The notes under the pieces: model-generated
What the model was told of the DNA's origin: nothing
What the model saw: only the letters and a program-made list of their open reading frames with translations
The model's database searches: none
Origin: JBIOUF01 sp044866695
GTDB taxonomy: Bacteria > Actinomycetota > Actinomycetes > Propionibacteriales > Nocardioidaceae
Assembly: GCA_044866695.1 (NCBI GenBank)
Contig: JBIOUF010000197.1
Span: 1 to 15,068 of the forward strand
Length of the DNA stretch: 15,068 nucleotides
Reading direction: 5' to 3'
Part shown: piece after piece, positions 6,773 to 14,805 of the stretch
Position numbering within the stretch: the stretch's first letter is position 1
Layout: each line of letters begins with the position of its first letter
Program-made: the position numbers and the translations under genes

Positions 6773-8032
6773 TCATCGGTCCTCCTCGGCACCAGCCGCT
6801 GGTACGGCGTCGGTGGCGCGGTGCACCGCGTCGACCCGCAGGTCCAGGCGCCCGTCGTGGAGCCGCGCCTCCAGGGTCTGGCCGGGCCGGGCCGCCGCGG
6901 TGTCCCCGACGACGTGGCCGTCGGCGTCGTGCAGGACCGCGTAGCCCCGACGCAGCGTGGCCAGCGGCGACAGGGCGCGGATCCGGGCCAGCCGGTGGGC
7001 CACGTCGTCGCCGGCCCGGTCGAGCCGGTGGGTTACCGTACGCCGCGCCCGCTGGACCAGGTCGGTGACCTCGCGGGCACGGTGGTCCAGGCCGGCCTCG
7101 GGCGCGGCCACCGCGGGCCGGCCGCGCAGCATCGCCAGGGTCCGCTCCTCGTGGGCCAGCCGGCCGCGCAGCTGCGCACGCGCACGGTCGCGGAGCTGGC
7201 CGACCCGGCGCAGCTCCTCGGCGACGTCGGGCACCACGAGCTTGGCCGCGTCGGTCGGCGTGGAGGCCCGGACGTCGGCGACCAGGTCGAGCAGCGGCGT
7301 GTCCGGTTCGTGCCCGATGGCCGACACCACCGGCGTACGGGCCGCGAACACCGCGCGGACCAGCCCCTCGTCGGAGAACGGCAGCAGGTCCTCCACCGAG
7401 CCACCACCCCGCGCCACGACCACCACCTCGACGGCGGGGTCCCGGTCGAGGACCGCCAGGGCCTCGCGCACCTCCCGCGCGGCGGAGTGGCCCTGCATCG
7501 CGGCGTACGCGACCCGGAAGCCCACGGCGGGCCAGCGGCGACGCGCGTGCTCCACCACGTCGCGCTCCGCGGCCGAGCCCTCCGCGGTGACCAGTCCGAC
7601 CAGCCGCGGCAGGAACGGCAGCGGGCGCTTGCGCTCCCGAGCGAACAGGCCCTCGGCGGCCAGCAGCTGCCGGCGGCGCTCGAGGCGGGCCAGCAGCTCG
7701 CCCAGCCCGACCATGCGGATCTCGTCGACCGCGAGGCTGAGGGTGCCGCGGTTGACGTAGTACGCCGGGCGGCCGTGCACGACCACGCCGGCCCCCTCGA
7801 CCAGGGGCGGGTCGAGCGAGTCCAGCACCGGCCGCGGACAGGTGACGCTCATCGACACGTCGGCCACCGGGTCGCGCAGGGTGAGGAAGACCACGCTCAT
7901 TCCCTGTCGCCTGCTGAGCTGGGCGACCTGGCCGTGCACCCACACGGCGCCGAGCCGCTCGACCCAGCCGCCGACCAGCGACGCCACCTGCCGCACCGGG
8001 GCCGGCTGGTCGGGGGTGGTGCGCAACGCCAC
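6773..8032 (-). CDS. xseA: Exodeoxyribonuclease VII large subunit
   Basis: A 419-residue catalytic subunit of exonuclease VII. The N-terminal OB-fold (about residues 10-100, with LGAVWVHGQVAQL and VVFLTLRDP) binds single-stranded DNA. The catalytic domain carries the family motifs VARGGGSVEDLLPFSDE and AIGHEPDTPLLDLVADVR followed by STPTDAA. A long helical region rich in Arg and Glu follows, and the C-terminus contains LRRGYAVL. GTG at 8032 is preferred to GTG 8041 because a TAGGGT box on the same strand ends 7 nt before it, the leaderless pattern seen in several neighbours; the longer form would overlap the box. It is divergent from ispH and heads the xseA-xseB unit, the order known from M. 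tuberculosis. Confidence 0.96.
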   Translation of the reverse strand: MALRTTPDQPAPVRQVASLVGGWVERLGAVWVHGQVAQLSRRQGMSVVFLTLRDPVADVSMSVTCPRPVLDSLDPPLVEGAGVVVHGRPAYYVNRGTLSLAVDEIRMVGLGELLARLERRRQLLAAEGLFARERKRPLPFLPRLVGLVTAEGSAAERDVVEHARRRWPAVGFRVAYAAMQGHSAAREVREALAVLDRDPAVEVVVVARGGGSVEDLLPFSDEGLVRAVFAARTPVVSAIGHEPDTPLLDLVADVRASTPTDAAKLVVPDVAEELRRVGQLRDRARAQLRGRLAHEERTLAMLRGRPAVAAPEAGLDHRAREVTDLVQRARRTVTHRLDRAGDDVAHRLARIRALSPLATLRRGYAVLHDADGHVVGDTAAARPGQTLEARLHDGRLDLRVDAVHRATDAVPAAGAEEDR

Positions 8033-8039
8033 GCCGAGC

Positions 8040-8045
8040 ACCCTA
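8040..8045 (-). promoter_or_regulatory. -10 box of a leaderless promoter for xseA
   Basis: TAGGGT on the minus strand lies 7 nt before the GTG at 8032. It decides the start of xseA, since the longer ORF starting at 8041 would begin inside the box. Confidence 0.4.
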
Positions 8046-8108
8046 TGCGACGGCCGGCCAGGCTCCGCACCCGCGGCTCGCCCCGGGCCTGGATTGGCCC
8101 GACCCGCC

Positions 8109-8114
8109 TACCAT
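8109..8114 (+). promoter_or_regulatory. -10 box of a leaderless promoter for ispH
   Basis: TACCAT ends 6 nt before the ATG at 8121 and matches TAnnnT. No Shine-Dalgarno sequence lies between them. The xseA box on the other strand is about 63 bp away, so the two promoters are divergent and do not overlap. Confidence 0.5.
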
Positions 8115-8120
8115 GACCCC

Positions 8121-9125
8121 ATGACCTCCGACCTCGGGATGCCCGCCGTCCTGCCGGCCGACGCGGACCGGACGGTGCTGCTGGCGGCCCCACGGGGCTA
8201 CTGCGCGGGCGTCGACCGGGCGGTGATCACGGTGGAGAAGGCGCTGGACCTGTACGACGAGCCGGTCTACGTCCGCAAGCAGATCGTCCACAACAAGCAC
8301 GTGGTGGCCGGTCTGGAGGCGCGGGGCGCCGTGTTCGTCGAGGAGCTCGACGAGGTCCCTGCCGGGGCGACCGTGGTCTTCTCCGCGCACGGGGTGTCGC
8401 CGACCGTGCACGCCGACGCGGCCGCCCGGGGGCTGAGGACGATCGACGCGACGTGTCCGCTGGTGACCAAGGTGCACCACGAGGCGCGGCGGTTCGCCCG
8501 CGAGGACTACGACATCTTGCTGATCGGCCACGCCGGGCACGAGGAGGTCGAGGGCACTTCGGGCGAGGCGCCGGCGCACATCCAGCTGGTCCAGACGCCG
8601 CAGGACGTGGCGCACATCGAGGTCCGCGACCCGGACAAGGTTGCCTGGCTCTCCCAGACCACGCTGTCGGTCGACGAGACGTTGGAGGTGGTCGCCGCGA
8701 TCCGGGAGCGGTTCCCGGCGTTGCTCGACCCGCCCTCGGACGACATCTGCTACGCCACCCAGAACCGGCAGACCGCGGTCAAGGAGATCAGCCGCGACGC
8801 CGACCTGGTGATCGTCGTCGGCTCCGGCAACTCCTCCAACTCGGTGCGCCTGGTCGAGGTGGCGCTCGAGGCGGGCGCGCGGGCGGCGTACCGGGTGGAC
8901 GACGCCGGCGAGATCGACGAGGCCTGGCTGGAGGGGGTCTCGACGGTGTCGGTCACCTCGGGAGCGTCGGTGCCGGAGGACCTGGTCGCAGGCGTCTTGG
9001 ACTTCCTCGCCGACCGCGGCTACCCGGACGCCCGAGCCGTGCACACGGCGGAGGAGTCACTGGTCTTCGCGCTGCCTCCCGAGCTGCGCCGGGACCTGCG
9101 CGCGGCCCAGAAGGCGCGGGCCTGA
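8121..9125 (+). CDS. ispH: 4-hydroxy-3-methylbut-2-enyl diphosphate reductase (IspH/LytB)
   Basis: A 334-residue iron-sulfur enzyme of the MEP pathway that converts HMBPP to isopentenyl and dimethylallyl diphosphate in the cytoplasm. The three cluster cysteines are present: Cys28 in APRGYCAGVDRAV, Cys112 in DATCPLVTKVH and Cys210 in ICYATQNRQ. The substrate-site residues are also present, including SAHGVSP (His90), GHAGHEEVEGTSGE (137-149) and GSGNSSNS. Length and spacing match the family (E. coli cysteines 12, 96 and 197 with a longer N-terminus here). The ATG at 8121 lies 6 nt after TACCAT. It is convergent with a DUF6542 gene, as in M. tuberculosis Rv1110/Rv1111c. Confidence 0.97.
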   Translation: MTSDLGMPAVLPADADRTVLLAAPRGYCAGVDRAVITVEKALDLYDEPVYVRKQIVHNKHVVAGLEARGAVFVEELDEVPAGATVVFSAHGVSPTVHADAAARGLRTIDATCPLVTKVHHEARRFAREDYDILLIGHAGHEEVEGTSGEAPAHIQLVQTPQDVAHIEVRDPDKVAWLSQTTLSVDETLEVVAAIRERFPALLDPPSDDICYATQNRQTAVKEISRDADLVIVVGSGNSSNSVRLVEVALEAGARAAYRVDDAGEIDEAWLEGVSTVSVTSGASVPEDLVAGVLDFLADRGYPDARAVHTAEESLVFALPPELRRDLRAAQKARA

Positions 9126-9167
9126 GCGCTGCCTCGACGCCGGACCATGGGCCATCTGGTGGCTGGC

Positions 9168-9659
9168 TCAGCGCACCCGGGTGGGCGGCCGCTGGCCGGG
9201 CACCGGCGCGGGCTCGGTGGGCGCCGACGGCGAGGGCCGCTGCTGGGGCACCAGCACGCCGTGGTTGCGCAGGGCGATCTGGCGCAGCGCGAGGACGGCG
9301 AGCGCGAGTCCGTAGCCGACCACCAGCGCTCCGGCGTGGTGCGCGAGGCCGGAGACCACGGCCTGGACGACCCCGTCCTGGGCGTCGGCCACCGCGTCGC
9401 GGTTCCCCACGGCCACCCCGGCGACGACGCCGAGCAGCAGCAGGGGTGGCAGGACGCCGACGGCGAAGAAGTCGCGGGGCCGCACCGCCAGCGCAGCGCC
9501 GACGCAGACCGCCACGAAGGCGAGGTCGAACCAGAGTCCCAGCGCGGCCCCGGCGAGCAGGCCCAGCAGCACGACGACCACCAGCACGGCGGCCGCCGCC
9601 TGAGCGACGAGGCGGCCGGGATGCCGCCCCTCCTCCCACAGCGTGCGGTGGCGTGGCAC
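9168..9659 (-). CDS. DUF6542-type integral membrane protein
   Basis: A 163-residue protein with about four hydrophobic segments: residues about 18-40 (AAAAVLVVVVLLGLLAGAAL), 43-60, 66-86 (FAVGVLPPLLLLGVVAGVAV) and 103-125. A basic, proline-rich cytoplasmic tail ends PPTRVR. Its function is unknown. The order of hydrophobic segments and the place beside ispH agree with the DUF6542 protein Rv1111c of M. tuberculosis; I infer the family from both. The GTG at 9659 lies 6 nt after a TAGCCT box, again leaderless. It converges on ispH with 42 bp between the stops and is preceded on the same strand by rmuC, 81 bp away. Confidence 0.8.
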   Translation of the reverse strand: MPRHRTLWEEGRHPGRLVAQAAAAVLVVVVLLGLLAGAALGLWFDLAFVAVCVGAALAVRPRDFFAVGVLPPLLLLGVVAGVAVGNRDAVADAQDGVVQAVVSGLAHHAGALVVGYGLALAVLALRQIALRNHGVLVPQQRPSPSAPTEPAPVPGQRPPTRVR

Positions 9660-9665
9660 GCGGCC

Positions 9666-9671
9666 AGGCTA
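9666..9671 (-). promoter_or_regulatory. -10 box of a leaderless promoter for the DUF6542 gene
   Basis: TAGCCT on the minus strand ends 6 nt before the GTG at 9659 and matches TAnnnT. The 81-bp space between this gene and rmuC leaves room for a separate promoter. Confidence 0.4.
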
Positions 9672-9740
9672 GGGGCTGCCCAGGTGACGACTCGGTAGGC
9701 GCGCCGGAGCGGCGCCGGGGCGGCGGGCGGGCGGCCCGGG

Positions 9741-10928
9741 TCACGCCGTGTCCCGTTCCGCGTCGCCCTCCGGCGGCTCGGCCCACGCCGCCTCCCCGCC
9801 ATCCAGCCACGGTGATCCTCGAGCGGGCGTCACGCCCTCCAGGCGGTCCGGTCTGGCCAGCGAGCGGGGCGACTGGTCGACCTGGCGTGGAGCGGCGACC
9901 GGTTCGTGGTCGACCAGGTCGCTCAGCCGGCGCGCGCTGACGAGCACGCGCGCATCCAGCGACCCGACCGCCGAGTTGTAGGCGCCCACCGTGGTGGCCA
10001 GGGCCCGGCCCACCCGGTCCAGGTGACCGGACCAGGTGGCGATGCGGCTGTGCAGCTCGCGGCCCAGGCCGTGCACCTCGCGGGCGCGCTCGGCCAGCGA
10101 CTCCTGGGTCCAGGCGAAGGCGACCGTGCGGAGCAGCGCGATGAGCGTGCTGGGAGTCGCGATCACCACCTGGCGTGCTGCGGCGTACTCCAGCAGCGTC
10201 TCGTCGGCCTCGAGCGCCGCGGACAGGAACGCCTCCGCCGGCACGAACAGCACCACGAACTCCGGCGTGGAGGGCAGCAGCCGCCAGTAGGCCTTGCCGC
10301 CGAGCAGGTCGACGTGGGTGCGCAGCTGTCTGGCGTGCCGGGCCATCCCCGCGCGGCGGGTGTCCTCCTCCCCCGCGGACGTCGCGTCGAGGAACGCGTC
10401 GAGGGGGACCTTCGCGTCCACCACAACGTGCCGGTCTCCGGCCAGGTGCACCACGAGGTCGGGCCGGGCCAGGCCGTCGTCGGAGCGCAGCACCCCCTGC
10501 TCGGTGAAGTCACAGCGGGACACCAGCCCCGCCAGCTCCACGGCGCGACGCAGGTGCAGCTCGCCCCATCGGCCGCGCACCTGGGGGCGGCGCAGGGCCG
10601 TGGAGAGCGCGGCGGTCTCCCGGCGCAGCCCGTCGGCGCAGTGCCGGACGTCGTCGACCTGCTGACGCAGCTGTGCCTGCCAGGAGATCCGCTGGCCCTC
10701 GAGGTCGCGGAGCTGGTCGTGGAGCCGCTCGAGGCCGTCCTTGACCACGGCTTGGTCGGCCGCCCGGGCCTCGACCGCCCGGTCCCGCGCGGCGGCGACG
10801 TCGGCTGCGAACCTCGCCCGGGTCCACTGCGCGCCCACGAGGGCGCCCAGCGCCACGGCCAGCGCGAACCCGGTCAGTACGGCGATCAGGGCCAGTGTGT
10901 CCATGACCGCCAGGGTCCCCGGCCGCAC
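9741..10928 (-). CDS. rmuC: DNA recombination protein RmuC
   Basis: A 395-residue protein. RmuC limits rearrangement at short inverted repeats in E. coli and has a PD-(D/E)XK-like nuclease fold. Here a transmembrane helix at about 9-31 (MDTLALIAVLTGFALAVALG) is followed by a coiled coil (about 35-115) rich in Ala, Arg, Glu and Gln, then the RmuC core: RGRWGELHLRR at 118-128 and RPDLVVHLAGDRHVVVDAK, with the Asp-x-Lys of the nuclease-like fold near 171-173. The tail after about residue 345 is low-complexity. GTG at 10928 is chosen because CGAGGAG lies about 5 nt upstream; ATG at 10904 is possible but has a weak ribosome site. The 22-bp repeat array begins 20 bp upstream of this start. Confidence 0.92.
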   Translation of the reverse strand: MRPGTLAVMDTLALIAVLTGFALAVALGALVGAQWTRARFAADVAAARDRAVEARAADQAVVKDGLERLHDQLRDLEGQRISWQAQLRQQVDDVRHCADGLRRETAALSTALRRPQVRGRWGELHLRRAVELAGLVSRCDFTEQGVLRSDDGLARPDLVVHLAGDRHVVVDAKVPLDAFLDATSAGEEDTRRAGMARHARQLRTHVDLLGGKAYWRLLPSTPEFVVLFVPAEAFLSAALEADETLLEYAAARQVVIATPSTLIALLRTVAFAWTQESLAERAREVHGLGRELHSRIATWSGHLDRVGRALATTVGAYNSAVGSLDARVLVSARRLSDLVDHEPVAAPRQVDQSPRSLARPDRLEGVTPARGSPWLDGGEAAWAEPPEGDAERDTA

Positions 10929-10947
10929 CGACACTCCTCGCTCGCGT

Positions 10948-11100
10948 CGAGCCGTCAACTCTTGCGGGCCGAGCCGTCAACTGTTGCGGGCCGAGCCGTC
11001 AAAGTTGGTGGACCGCACCAAGATTGACGGCTCGACGCACCAACATTGCCGGGTCGGCGCACCAAGATTGACGGCTCGGCGCACCAAGATTGACGGTTCG
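10948..11100. repeat. 22-bp repeat array, copy B: three forward and four inverted units
   Basis: Forward units start at 10948, 10970 and 10992; inverted units begin at about 11013, 11035, 11057 and 11079. Every step is 22 bp. The consensus is CGAGCCGTCAA followed by TSTTGGTGCGC (S = C or G). The fifth unit is the most degenerate (CGACCCGGCAA) and the last has CGAACCGTCAA. The two orientations meet at 11011-11015, where units three and four can pair as a 19-bp stem with two mismatches and a 5-nt loop (10992-11034). The array fills the space between the rmuC start and the 3' end of xthA. It has no spacers, so it is not a CRISPR. The reverse of each core reads TTGACGG, which resembles a -35 hexamer. 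Confidence 0.9.
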
Positions 11101-11142
11101 GCGTCGTGGATGAGGAGTGGGGGTGGGGTCAGGGCGTAGGGG

Positions 11143-11934
11143 TCAGTCGGAGAGCTCGACGATGACGGGGGCGTGGTCGCTGGCGCCCTTGCCTGCCCGT
11201 TCGGCGCGGTCGACGAAGGCGTGGGTGACCCGCCGCTGGAGGGCCGGGGAGCCGAGGACGAAGTCGATGCGCATGCCCTTGTTCCGCTCGAAGCGCTGCC
11301 GGTAGTAGTCCCAGTAGGTGTACACGCCGGGGCCCGGCGCGTGCGGGCGGACCAGGTCGGCGAAGCCGGCGTCGACGAGGGCGTGGAAGGCCGCGCGCTC
11401 GGGCGGCGTGACGTGGGTGCTGCGGGCGAACACCGCCATGTCCCAGACGTCGTCGTCCTGGGGCGCGATGTTCCAGTCGCCGGCCAGCGCGACCGGCAGG
11501 TCCGGGTCCTCGGCGAGCCAGCCGGCGGCTGCGTCCCGCAGGGCCGCGAGCCAGGTGAGCTTGTAGGCCAGGTGGGGGTCGCCGACGGCGCGGCCGTTGG
11601 GCACGTACACCGACCACACCCGCACGCCGCCACAGGTGGCGCCGACCGCGCGAGCCTCCGCCGCGGCGGGCTCGCCGTACGGGGGCATCCCCGGGAACCC
11701 GCGCTCCACGTCGGCCAGCCCCACTCGGGAGAGGACCGCCACCCCGTTCCACTGGTCGACGCCGTACGTCGCTACGTCGTACCCGAGCGCCGCCAGCCCC
11801 ATCGTCGGCCACTGGTCGTCGCGCGCCTTGGTCTCCTGCAACGCCAGGACGTCGAGGTCGTGCCGCTCCAGCAGCGCCTCGACCCGCCCGATCCGGGACC
11901 GGACCGAGTTGACGTTCCAGGTGCCGATGCGCAT
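11143..11934 (-). CDS. xthA: Exodeoxyribonuclease III (AP endonuclease)
   Basis: A 263-residue enzyme of the ExoIII/APE1 family, which cuts DNA 5' to abasic sites in base-excision repair. All catalytic motifs are visible: TWNVNSVRSR (Asn7), LQETK with Glu34, VYVPNG with Tyr110 and Asn113, AGDWNIAP with Asp153 and Asn155, RIDFVLG with Asp224, and SDHAPV with Asp253-His254. Length is normal. ATG at 11934 is chosen because CCGGAGG lies about 8 nt upstream and the preceding ORF extension encodes nothing like the family. It is the third gene of a unit after the RibD-like reductase and the flavin reductase; the gap to the latter is 16 bp and holds the ribosome site. Downstream lies the 22-bp repeat array. 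Confidence 0.95.
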   Translation of the reverse strand: MRIGTWNVNSVRSRIGRVEALLERHDLDVLALQETKARDDQWPTMGLAALGYDVATYGVDQWNGVAVLSRVGLADVERGFPGMPPYGEPAAAEARAVGATCGGVRVWSVYVPNGRAVGDPHLAYKLTWLAALRDAAAGWLAEDPDLPVALAGDWNIAPQDDDVWDMAVFARSTHVTPPERAAFHALVDAGFADLVRPHAPGPGVYTYWDYYRQRFERNKGMRIDFVLGSPALQRRVTHAFVDRAERAGKGASDHAPVIVELSD

Positions 11935-11950
11935 GGGGCGAACCTCCGGC

Positions 11951-12472
11951 TCAGCCGGCCGGCGGGTCGGCGCGCTCGTCGGCCTCGCGGCCCGGCGCCA
12001 GATGCGCGACGCGGGCCAGCCGCAGCGGCTCGAACCGGCCGGTGGTCTCGGCGGTGAGGCGTTCGGCGACCAGGCAGACGTGGTCGCCACCCTCGTCGAC
12101 GAGCACGGTGCGTCGCAGCGCGAGCCGGTGCGGGCACCGGTCCAGGAGCGGCACCGAGCCGGCCCCCCGGCGCACGCCGAGGCCCGCGAACTTGTCGACC
12201 TCCTCGCCGGTCAGGGTGCCGAACCGCACGGCGACGTCGAGGTCGTCGGAGGTCAGGAAGTGCACGGCGAGGTGCGTGGCGCGCAGCCCGACCCGGTAGG
12301 TGTGGTTGGCCTTGGAGAGCCAGACACAGTAGCGCTCGGGGTCGATCGAGGACTGCGCGTGGAACCCGACCAGGCAGCCGGCCCGCTCCCCGGCCGCAGC
12401 CGTGGTGACCACGACCATGGGCGGGTCCAGGGCGGCCATCAGCGTGGTGAACGCCGGGTCCGGCTCAGGCAT
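11951..12472 (-). CDS. Flavin reductase family protein (FMN-binding split-barrel)
   Basis: A 173-residue protein. FFALMAALDPPMVVVTTA-like opening (residues 8-24, FTTLMAALDPPMVVVTT), GCLVGFHAQSSIDPERYCVWLSK at 32-54, HLAVHFLT at 67-74, and FGTLTGEEVDKFAGL at 84-98 are all typical of flavin reductase-like proteins that bind FMN. Members reduce flavin with NAD(P)H or act as partner to a monooxygenase; no partner oxygenase is in view. The ATG at 12472 overlaps the stop codon of the upstream reductase gene by 8 nt, which suggests translational coupling. GAGAGGG lies about 7 nt before the start. An upstream start at 12514 would overlap more and lacks support. The role beside a RibD-like reductase is unclear. 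Confidence 0.87.
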   Translation of the reverse strand: MPEPDPAFTTLMAALDPPMVVVTTAAAGERAGCLVGFHAQSSIDPERYCVWLSKANHTYRVGLRATHLAVHFLTSDDLDVAVRFGTLTGEEVDKFAGLGVRRGAGSVPLLDRCPHRLALRRTVLVDEGGDHVCLVAERLTAETTGRFEPLRLARVAHLAPGREADERADPPAG

Positions 12473-13214
12473 CGCAGGCCCTCTCGTACCGCAGGAACAG
12501 TGTGTCGCCGTCACGCAGGACGTGCCGCAGGACGAAGCCGGCGAGGGTCCGGCCGGGCGGGAACACCGCGACCGGGAGCGGGTCGCCGCCCATCACCGGC
12601 GCGACCGTGAGGCACAGCTCGTCGAGCCGGCCTGCGGTGACCAGCTCGCCGAGCCAGGTGGGCCCGCCCTCGCACAGGACGTGGTGGAGGCCGCGTTCGG
12701 CCAGCTCGGCCAGCAGCCGGTGGGGCTCGACGGCGGCCGCGCCGGCGACGAGCACGTCGGCCACCTCCCGGGCGCGCGCCAGCCGGTCCGGGGGAGCGCT
12801 CTGGCAGGTGACCACCATGGTGGGGCCGCCGGCCGGTGGGTCGGTGAAGGCCCGCGAGGACCAGTCCAGGTCCAGGGAGCGGGAGACGACGGCCAGGGGC
12901 GGGGTCGCCGGCCGGCCGGCGGCGAGGCGCGAGGCCTCCCGGGCGGCGTCCAGCCGGATCGAGCCGTACCCCTCCTGCCGCACGGTCTGCGCGCCGACCA
13001 GCACGACGTCGGCAAGGGTGCGCATCTCGCGGAACAGCGCCTGGTCCGGCGGCGTCGACAGCGCCCCGACGCGGCCGGCGATCGCCGCGGTGCCGTCGAG
13101 GCCGGCGACCATGTGGGCGGTCACCCAGCACCGCCCGCCCGAGGTGCGGCGGTCGACTTCGGCGTACGGCGCGAGCGGGTCGGCGACCGGCTCACCGGGT
13201 TCGAGCCACTGCAC
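12465..13214 (-). CDS. RibD C-terminal/pyrimidine reductase family protein
   Basis: A 249-residue protein of the dihydrofolate-reductase-like RibD_C family. Visible motifs are HMVAGLDG at 34-41, TLADVVLVGAQTVRQEGYG at 66-84 (the NADPH and substrate loop) and CEGGPTWLGEL at 181-191. It lacks the N-terminal deaminase domain of true RibD, so it is a single-domain reductase, like Rv2671 of M. tuberculosis. Its substrate may be a pyrimidine intermediate of riboflavin synthesis, a pteridine, or something else; I cannot tell. GTG at 13214 has AGGGTGG about 6 nt upstream. It heads an operon with flavin reductase (8-nt overlap) and xthA. The small gene upstream (13319-13573) is separated by 104 bp and a hairpin. 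Confidence 0.88.
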   Translation of the reverse strand: MQWLEPGEPVADPLAPYAEVDRRTSGGRCWVTAHMVAGLDGTAAIAGRVGALSTPPDQALFREMRTLADVVLVGAQTVRQEGYGSIRLDAAREASRLAAGRPATPPLAVVSRSLDLDWSSRAFTDPPAGGPTMVVTCQSAPPDRLARAREVADVLVAGAAAVEPHRLLAELAERGLHHVLCEGGPTWLGELVTAGRLDELCLTVAPVMGGDPLPVAVFPPGRTLAGFVLRHVLRDGDTLFLRYERACDA

Positions 13215-13241
13215 GCCGGACCACCCTTCACGCGGGACGAC

Positions 13242-13286
13242 CCGGGGCGGGCCGCCGGCTCATCAGAACACGGCGACCCGCCCCGG
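13242..13286 (-). terminator. Stem-loop between the small hypothetical gene and the reductase operon
   Basis: CCGGGGCGGG (13242-13251) and CCCGCCCCGG (13277-13286) form a perfect 10-bp stem with a 25-nt loop that holds a further GCCG/CGGC pair. There is no T-tract. It may end transcription of the small gene at 13319-13573, in keeping with actinobacterial terminators that lack a U-run. Confidence 0.35.
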
Positions 13287-13318
13287 TGTCGACCCTTCGG
13301 CGCGTCGGTGCCGCCTGG

Positions 13319-13573
13319 CTACGCGGCGGAGCGCGCGGTCAGCCGCTTGGCCAGCCGACGCAACGAGGTGTCCGGGGACAGCCCGCGGTCCAGGGGCAGC
13401 AGGTGGGTCCGGTTCTCGCGGTCGGCGATCATCCAGACCGCCTGGTGGTCGTACTCCGTGGCCAGGTCGTAGGCGCGGGCGTCGTCGCCCTCCGCCACGG
13501 CGGCGTTGATGGCCTCGACGTAGTCGGCGTGCATGGCGTCGAGGTCTTGGACCAGGGTGCGTTCCGGTCGCAT
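13319..13573 (-). CDS. Small conserved-type hypothetical protein
   Basis: An 84-residue protein that starts MRPERTLVQDLDAMHADYVEA and ends RRLAKRLTARSAA. It is predicted to be mostly alpha-helical and charged, with no transmembrane segment or signal. The middle (YDHQAVWMIADRENRTHLLPL) is the most distinctive part. I do not recognise a named domain, though I have an impression of short proteins of this kind in other actinobacteria. Support for a real gene: an SD (GGAGGG) 5 nt before the ATG at 13573, codon third positions typical of the neighbours, and an AT-rich promoter region upstream at about 13605-13655. The longer ORF to 13786 crosses ychF and is not supported. It is divergent from ychF. 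Confidence 0.7.
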   Translation of the reverse strand: MRPERTLVQDLDAMHADYVEAINAAVAEGDDARAYDLATEYDHQAVWMIADRENRTHLLPLDRGLSPDTSLRRLAKRLTARSAA

Positions 13574-13640
13574 GACATCCCTCCATAGGTTGGGTGGTTC
13601 TTCTAGTGTGCGGGAATGAGACGGCTGGATCGATAAAATC

Positions 13641-13688
13641 CATGTAAAGCCACATGTGACCTGCGCCCGGTCCGGCGTGACCTGCGCC
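13641..13688. promoter_or_regulatory. Candidate operators in the divergent ychF/small-gene promoter
   Basis: CATGT (13641-13645) and ACATG (13652-13656) form an inverted repeat. The 12-mer GTGACCTGCGCC occurs twice, at 13656-13667 and 13677-13688, exactly 21 bp apart (two helical turns). The stretch 13620-13655 is unusually AT-rich for this genome. The repeats could bind a regulator on one face of the DNA. Confidence 0.35.
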
Positions 13689-13713
13689 ACCGGGGCGGCC
13701 CACCCCGGGGCCG

Positions 13714-13719
13714 TAGACT
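13714..13719 (+). promoter_or_regulatory. -10 box of a leaderless promoter for ychF
   Basis: TAGACT ends 8 nt before the GTG at 13728 and matches TAnnnT. There is no ribosome site before the GTG. It supports the N-terminal start of ychF at 13728 and not at the GTG 13807 used by the shorter open frame. Confidence 0.45.
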
Positions 13720-13727
13720 GCCCGCCC

Positions 13728-14805
<1,078 letters not shown>

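Noticed and set aside
6442..6792. Longer xseB starting at GTG 6792
   Set aside because: The extra 25 residues do not resemble XseB and overlap the xseA stop; ATG 6717 has a better ribosome site and normal length.
8113..8124. Tiny upstream ORF (ATG ACC CCA TGA) before ispH
   Set aside because: If the -10 box at 8109-8114 is right, transcription starts at or near 8121 and this ORF is not in the message.
8453..9940. 495-residue plus-strand ORF over ispH, DUF6542 and rmuC
   Set aside because: It runs through three real genes with low-complexity Arg/Gly/Pro sequence; a shadow frame.
10948..11100. CRISPR array
   Set aside because: Units are contiguous with no spacers, change orientation in the middle, and no cas gene is nearby.
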